Below are positions 53,563-60,000 of a stretch of DNA of 60,000 nt, one piece after another. Both the position numbers and the translations under genes were made by a program. The notes beneath the pieces were generated by a model. It did not search any database, was not told the DNA's origin, and worked only from the letters and a program-made list of their open reading frames with translations. The DNA comes from Chrysomallon squamiferum (lineage: Eukaryota > Mollusca > Gastropoda > Neomphalida > Peltospiridae), in the NCBI GenBank assembly GCA_012295275.1, contig CM022665.1, forward strand, positions 1,588,167-1,648,166, read 5' to 3'. Position 1 is the stretch's first letter. Every line of letters begins with the position of its first letter.

Positions 53563-56500
53563 ACGATGATAAAAAAAAGTGTTGTCTTAAATTAATTATT
53601 TTTTTTAACAATGTTTCAGATTGTCTGAAAGGAATATTATTGAACTGGTGAGCAAACTTGTGGAACTACGACTCATTGATGTGATTTACACTATAGATGG
53701 AAAAGAATATCTCACTCACCAAGAACTTGCTAAGGAAATCAAAGATGAACTCATTGTTCATGGAGGTATTTATATATCAGAATGTTATCATAGACCATAC
53801 TGAAGGATTCTTTGACAGTGTGTTGATTCTTTGGTAATCTTACTGTTTATGATAATCCTTTTTAGCAGACGTTTTACACATTATTTTGCAGAATTATTTT
53901 GTTTTATTAAATTATTACTAGTACAATTAGAAAACGTCATTAAACTTAATAAACCACGTTTTGTTTGATGAATCAACCAAATTAAATTAAATTTTGATCA
54001 ACAAAATTTTATCTTATTATTATTATTATATTTTCAGTAAAGTGAATTTAAAATCATATTATTATTAATTATTATTGTAATTATCTAAAATTTTCATATA
54101 TCCAATATTCATTGCAGGTCGCATCAACCTTGTTGATCTGCAGCCAATTCTCAATGTTGATTTGGTCCACATTCAGAACAAAGTTGCTGAACTTGTTGGT
54201 CAAGACCGTGATCTTTGCCTGGTTCTTGGCCAGCTCATCAACAGGTAATTGTTTTAAATAGTTAGGTCAGTATTTAATGCACAAATATATTTTTAATTTA
54301 TTTTAATTTTTACGATTATTATTATTATTATTATTATTTATTTTATTTTTTATTTTTATTTTTTGTATGACATTGCTTTTGTCAGAAAGATCAGAATTTC
54401 TTTTTATGACTGAAACAGGAAAATACAATAAATTTGCAGTTAGCTGTAATTGCGCAGTTTTTATACTAGAAGTCACTAGTGCACAAATCTTGTCTTTATT
54501 TCAACAAAAGCTGCAAACTCTTTCTATCACGAAGACAGATTTAATAATATATATTACAGAAGTAGCTAATAATAATATTTTATTCATAAACACCCCTCCC
54601 AATTATTTTTATTCATTAAATAATTTAGATCTTATCAAGATCAGCTGGCAGAGGAAATAAATGACAGACTTCAGGAAAAGGGACAAGTAACAATTGCAGA
54701 ACTTACCAAGTTGTATGATCTGCCAGCAGAATTTCTTTCAGAGGTAATGTCCTTAGCATAGTTAAGGATTTAAATCTCAGAGTAGAAAAAAACAGTTCTA
54801 TAATTTGTCTGCCATCATATTTGAAGAACAAATATGTACTTTATAATGTAAAAATATACTTGATTACATCTTTAATCAGTGGATTAATAACTTTTGAAAG
54901 ATGATTTTGGATTGAAATGTAGACACAAAGTAACCTGTTGTTTTTGCTAGAGAAGACAATGTTTACTTTGAACATACCTTGAAAAAACATTCGTTTATAC
55001 CTGTATTTTTCAGCAAAAAGGTCACTATAGAGTGCTCTAAGAAATGATTCTATCAAATGAAGGGCTTTCCTTGACAAACTATTAAGGGCCAATAATTTTA
55101 TTTTCTACTTCATCAAAAGTGATTTTATATTAGTTTCTAATGTTCCTAATGAACTATCCCTTATATTTACTTTTGACATATAATGTAATGTTTACAAAAA
55201 CAAATTGTATATTCCAGGATAATCTATATTTTGATGTCTAATTATTTTGTAAGAAATTATTTTAATATATTAACTGTTGTGTGTTTTTTCTCAGTTGATT
55301 AACTACCGACTTGGTACAGTTATCCAAGGTCAGATTGACAACTTTGATAGAGATATGGTGTTTACAGAAGCCTTTGTGTCTCGAATGAAAGCTGTGATCA
55401 GAGGAGCATTTAGTGCAGTCACAAGGTAAAAATATTTTATGTATCATAATAGTTAATATCTGCCATAAGATTCAGTTTTGATCAGTTGTGGAGTATTTAA
55501 TTATAATTTTAAAATGGCAAATATTTGAGAATAAGTTTAAAAAATATATATTTTGTGTGTGTTATTCATAACCTAGATGATATAATTATCTATTTTGCTT
55601 ATTTTATAGACCAGTGGTTGTTCAAGGTATTATGCATCAACATAGATGTCAAGAAAGACTGTTTTTCTGTAAGTTGAAAATTAATATGAAATTATTCTGG
55701 GAAATTAATGACTGTAACTGAAATATGTTTTAATTTAAAAAATTATTTCCCTTGTTTACTGACGTTATCAACCTATTACAGTTTTCAGTAGGCAGTTTAG
55801 AAACCAGATCATAACTGCACTTTATTTTAATATTCATTTTATGCATATTTATTTTTAAAATAAATCAATGTCTGTGGAACAGTGAAAATTATTTATAAAT
55901 GTTATCCATTTTAGCAATTTTGGATGAACTTATTCGCAGTGGAAGACTAGCAGGCAGTATTTCTGGAGGACGACAAGAGAAAGCAACCTATATGCCAGAA
56001 ATATATACCAAATCTCAAAATGAATGGGTTGATTCATTTTATAAGCAAAATGGCTATTTAGGTATGTTTTTTGTGAATTCATATGAAACTTTATTTTACT
56101 TTTAAGGAAATAAACTGAAAGAAATTTCTAAAGGATATATTTTTATAAACTTGGATATGTTGAAAGTTACTAATGCAAGCATGAAAACTTGTCACTCTTA
56201 ACATAATGTATCCTAAGTGAAAGGCTTTGTGTAATTAGCCATTGATAATGTAAATTGATGGGAACTGTTCTCATTCAGTATCTGTAAATTGTTTTCTTTC
56301 ATTTTAATTTGTCTATATAGTTTCTGAACTGCATAATTTACTGTTATTTACATGATTAATTTTAGGCCTGCAACATTTTTCCTTATGTTTTTAAAGATTT
56401 ATAAACCTACCTAAATTTCAAAGAGATGTGTGAATGTTGGGTGAGGTATCTGGGCATATTGCTCAAAAATATAGAAAGTTCTTCTGGATTGGTTGTTTCC

Positions 56501-59466
56501 CATATCCTTGTTTCTGTCCACAAAAATAATTGTGTATTTATTTTAATTTTATTTGCAGAATATGATACACTGTCACGCCTTGGAATCACAGATTGTAAAA
56601 ACTATATCAAAAAACGTTTCAAGGATGAACAGTTGGTTTATCTTAGCACTTGTTGTTGTGGCAAGGCAATACAGGATCAAATAGAATCCAGTGTTGATGA
56701 AGCCTTATCATCTGGAATATGGGTTGATATTACGGTAAGATAAGAGATAATAGCAAGTATATGAGAAGTTGTTTTTCTGAGTTTGTTAATTAAAGTTCAA
56801 ATATAGATAAAGTTATTTTGATCAAGACTTTTTTTCCCCCATATTCAATGACTATCAGCTTATATGTTATTTTCAGAGTGTTTTACCATCAGTATTTAGT
56901 CTGAAGGATGCAAATCAACTTTTGACAACATATATCAAATCTCATCCTGGTGCAATACTTTGTAGTGATTCCATAGTAGCCAGTGAGTCATTAATTCAAG
57001 ATTGCAGTAAACCATTTGAATCACTCATGACATCAAGAGCTGAAAAAGTAGGTTTTATGTTATTCTATTTCACACAGCAGCAATTTTTTAAATAATAGAT
57101 TTACTTTATTTCATTTTTAAAAACTAAGATGTTTCCTTTTTCATTTAATAACTATTGCAATTTTAGATTTTACTTGATTTCATTTTGTATCAGTAAAATT
57201 ATTTTTAAAAATAACTTTTTCATATTTGTGACAGTTTAACATAGTTTAACTGTGTTTTCTTTGATTTTATTTTTTATTTCAAGTATCTTATGTTTTTTTT
57301 TTGCATTTAATTGTAATTAATATAAATTTTGATTTAGGATATCAAGTCCAACCCAGTATTCACAGACTCTGGGAAGAAAGGTACAAGCATGAAGGTAGCA
57401 GGTCTTGATGATGGCAGTTCAGCAAGAGAAGACAAGAAAGATCAGAGAAGAAAGAAAGCTGCAAGTAAGATCACTGACAAAATGTACAGAATAACTCAAA
57501 CTTATGATTTACAACCACGGAACTTTAAAATAGCTGATGTTTGGTACTTCCCAGAAGTTCTTTGAAAAATCATCTAAACACCATTTCATTATTCTTTTTG
57601 CCTCTATGTTATATATTAATATTAAACTAATACAATGTCCAAATTTTATATTTTGTTTTACTTGCCACTTTCAGCAACAACAAAGAGTGGTGGAGGAACA
57701 CAGGGCCGAGAAATCAAAACTAAATCAACAAAAAAGAAGTCCAGAAATAAAGATGCAGATGATGACTCTGATGATGAACACACGTCTCACACACACAGTA
57801 AACAGCAGGAAATCACATTCATGAATGTTAATGAAATTGAAGATGTCCTTCGGAAACAGGATCAGCTTGCAGAATGTCCTGAAGAACTAATAAGTGCAAT
57901 TGCAGCCAGGTTGTGCAGGTACCCATGAACCCCCTCCCCCATGAAGTCAGAAAATTATTTTAAATTACTGTTATATTACTTTATGAGATATGTATGTTTT
58001 AAAGTAAGAAAACAAAACCACATAATATAGAGTATCAGGTGCATTGTACATTGTGGTAAATTCATTACTTTAAATTTAATTTAATGCTTATATTCTGGGA
58101 ACTTAAAAAGTTTTATAAACTTTTTATAATTTATTTAGAATACTGTCTTAAAATTGTATATTCCTGAAAATTGTATATTTAAAAAAATAAAATGTTCCCT
58201 GTTCTTCATCATTCAGAAATTTCAGGTTGTATTAATACATTCAGTTCTTAAATGGTAACTGTTGCTTTTTTGTTTTTATATATTTGTGAAGAGATTTATT
58301 CAGAAAAAAATGAAAAGGATCTTTTTTAATTATTTCTTTAATTTTGATTGTTGGAGCATATTGCTGTGTATTTCAGTACATATTTGGAAAACTTTCAAAT
58401 GCAGTTCTGTCCACTCTGCACTTGTGTGACAGTGCATTTTAAAATATGGTAACTTGTTATGTTTTAATAAAATTACAATTTTAGAAACTTAATTGCTTCT
58501 CCTCTTTAACATTTTTAATGACATATTTGAATGAATTTTCTGTTTTTCAGACCATTGTCAAAGCAGTACCAGGAGATAGCCAAGTCCATATTTCTGCAGT
58601 CAGCTGGTACAGCTTCAGGATCAGACAGAAAGAAAACTCATGGAGATCTCCAGGAAAAACTAAATGGCCTTTGGTCAAACATTAAATTATTTGAAAAGGG
58701 GTTGAAATTATTTCCAGGTATGATAAAATGTTAAATATTTTACTTTAATTATTATCATTATTATTTTTATTTTTTTTATTTTAAGTTTAAACCAATCATT
58801 TTATATAAATTTCAACTTAAAGTCTATCATTGTGTAAATTGAATGATAAATTATAGACATTATAAAAAAGTGAATATGGTATTTTGAACATTTAAATAAT
58901 ATTTCATGCCTGTTCTGTATTTGCAATTAAATAATATAACTGCATAAATAAATAAATAATACTATAACAAAAGTAAACATAAAATTAAATTAATAAGTTA
59001 TTTATGACCACACGTTTAATGCTTTGTTTATCAATTTGCAGATGAGGTTCAGTCTCAGTTGACAAAACATCTGTTAAAAAGCCTTTGTACTGATATTTCA
59101 AACATGGTCATCAATTACATTGCCACAGATAACATGCTGTCAGTATCAGAAGAATTGCAGATTACACCAGAGGTAAATTTCCACTAAAATAATTCACTTA
59201 AAATTAGTCAGTAATTTGTTATTCCAAGTTAAACATGCAAAATAAAACCAAAACAAATATTTATTTTAATAATTTGATTGATCTCTTATTAAAAAATGTT
59301 CTTTAATGTTATTTACTGCAATTACAAAGGAATAGAGTTATGAAATGAAAGCTAAATTCACTTATTTAATCTCAATTTATGACAGGCCAGACTCAAGATC
59401 ATCAGCAAACTGCCCACTGAGATCCAAGGATCTCTGACAAAGCTACATCTCTCTCTGAACAATAAG
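53291..59466 (+). CDS. UFL1: UFL1, E3 UFM1-protein ligase 1 (5' part, exons 1-14; 3' end outside window)
   Basis: UFL1 is the RING-less E3 scaffold that, with DDRGK1 (UFBP1) and CDK5RAP3 at the ER membrane, moves UFM1 from the E2 UFC1 onto targets such as ribosomal protein uL24/RPL26. Exons: 53291-53364, 53620-53765, 54118-54244, 54629-54743, 55295-55425, 55610-55668, 55915-56061, 56559-56734, 56877-57047, 57338-57464, 57675-57918, 58551-58717, 59042-59172, 59386-59466. All phases agree, giving 632 residues against about 794 for human UFL1. Landmarks are [38 protein letters not shown] and [16 protein letters not shown]. The ATG is the first after an in-frame stop and has A at -3. No frameshift was seen. 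Confidence 0.97.
53522..53556. repeat. 35-base T run in UFL1 intron 1
   Basis: Uninterrupted T homopolymer about 60 bases ahead of the exon 2 acceptor. Runs of this length are hard to sequence and may differ in true length. Confidence 0.9.
57338..57918 (+). CDS. UFL1: UFL1 charged linker and start of C-terminal domain (exons 10-11)
   Basis: These two exons cover residues about 383-505 of UFL1. The first part is a Lys/Asp/Gly-rich, probably disordered linker ([29 protein letters not shown]) that separates the N-terminal winged-helix array from the helical C-terminal region. Human UFL1 has the same type of linker with a DDDSDDE motif at the matching place. The His/Ser/Thr stretch [10 protein letters not shown] after it is poorly conserved. 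A GT-AG intron of 210 bases splits the linker. Confidence 0.9.
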
Positions 59467-60000
59467 GTAAATCTTTACAACAGACACCTTGTATTTCATA
59501 TAAAACTTTCATCCTAGTCTCTCTAGAAGAATGGAACACAACAACGTTTTGTGAAGCAATAATTTTGTATTAGTATTTCTGGCAATCTTCCTTACATATT
59601 GTCATGTCCACTCCAAGAAAAAAGCAGCATTTTAAAACAACAAAATAAATTACATTAATGTTTTTATATAGTAATCCTACATGTATACTATGCAGTTTAA
59701 TCAAGGCAAAAGTTTTAACAAACATGTTTAAAAACTGCAAAAAACACTTTGTTGTGATTGAGTTTGCTTGGAAATTGTTTTGGAAATTTGGATTTATGAA
59801 CTTTGGAATATTTTGGTGAAGGTACGGAAATTTTTGAAGCCGAAGGTGTACGAATCCTGTTAAGAGGTTGTTTCATTTTTTGGAATTTGTACAGGCATAG
59901 GAAAAAGGATCTTCATTACAATGTTACAATTCATTTTCATTATTCCCATAATTTATATCTATTATTTATATATTATAAATACCTCCTTCTATTTTTTTCC
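59467..60000 (+). other. UFL1 intron 14, cut by the window edge
   Basis: The sequence after GTAAAT at 59467 has no further UFL1 exon. The remaining 160 or so C-terminal residues must start beyond base 60000. No other feature is seen. Confidence 0.8.

Noticed and set aside
54367-54660. 97-residue plus-strand open frame ahead of UFL1 exon 4
   Set aside because: It covers intron 3 in another frame; the acceptor at 54627-54628 and the UFL1 phase define the real exon.
1-60000. tRNA or tRNA-derived SINE promoter boxes
   Set aside because: Several GGTTCAA-like strings were looked at, but none had a matching A box or a cloverleaf-compatible context.

Overview
This is intron-dense animal nuclear DNA, strongly A+T-rich by eye. 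Introns are mostly 150 to 850 bases, with a few of 1 to 4 kb, and the window is full of AAT/ATT and AT microsatellites and A/T homopolymers. The two proteins are close to vertebrate orthologues, and the gene structure looks like an invertebrate bilaterian, most likely a lophotrochozoan such as a mollusc. The species cannot be fixed from sequence alone. There are no operons, rRNA, tRNA, CRISPR arrays or prokaryotic features.

Layout. Bases 1-2614 are the 3' flank of the large gene, with no gene I can support. Bases 2615-50195 on the minus strand hold one gene of 80 coding exons. It encodes an axonemal outer-arm dynein heavy chain of the DNAH5/DNAH8 (gamma) type, about 4603 residues from start codon to stop. 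Bases 50196-53290 separate two divergent genes and hold a likely non-autonomous hAT element with an 8-base target duplication, a degraded relative of it, several microsatellites and a candidate X-box. Bases 53291-59466 on the plus strand hold the first 14 coding exons (632 residues) of UFL1, the UFM1 E3 ligase. Its last roughly 160 residues lie beyond the window.

The dynein is a motor of motile cilia and flagella. UFL1 works at the ER membrane and on ribosomes. They share only a divergent intergenic region, and I see no functional link between them.

Main anomalies. (1) Dynein exon 47 lacks one base inside the AAA3 P-loop, so as written the mRNA would be frameshifted and stop in exon 48. (2) Dynein exon 8 is also one base short for the best acceptor. 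Both look like single-base losses at runs of identical bases, and restoring both gives a full-length protein, so assembly error is at least as likely as a dead gene. (3) Two introns use GC instead of GT donors. (4) The dynein tail has a cysteine cluster. I found no new biological system here; the anomalies above are what deserve checking.
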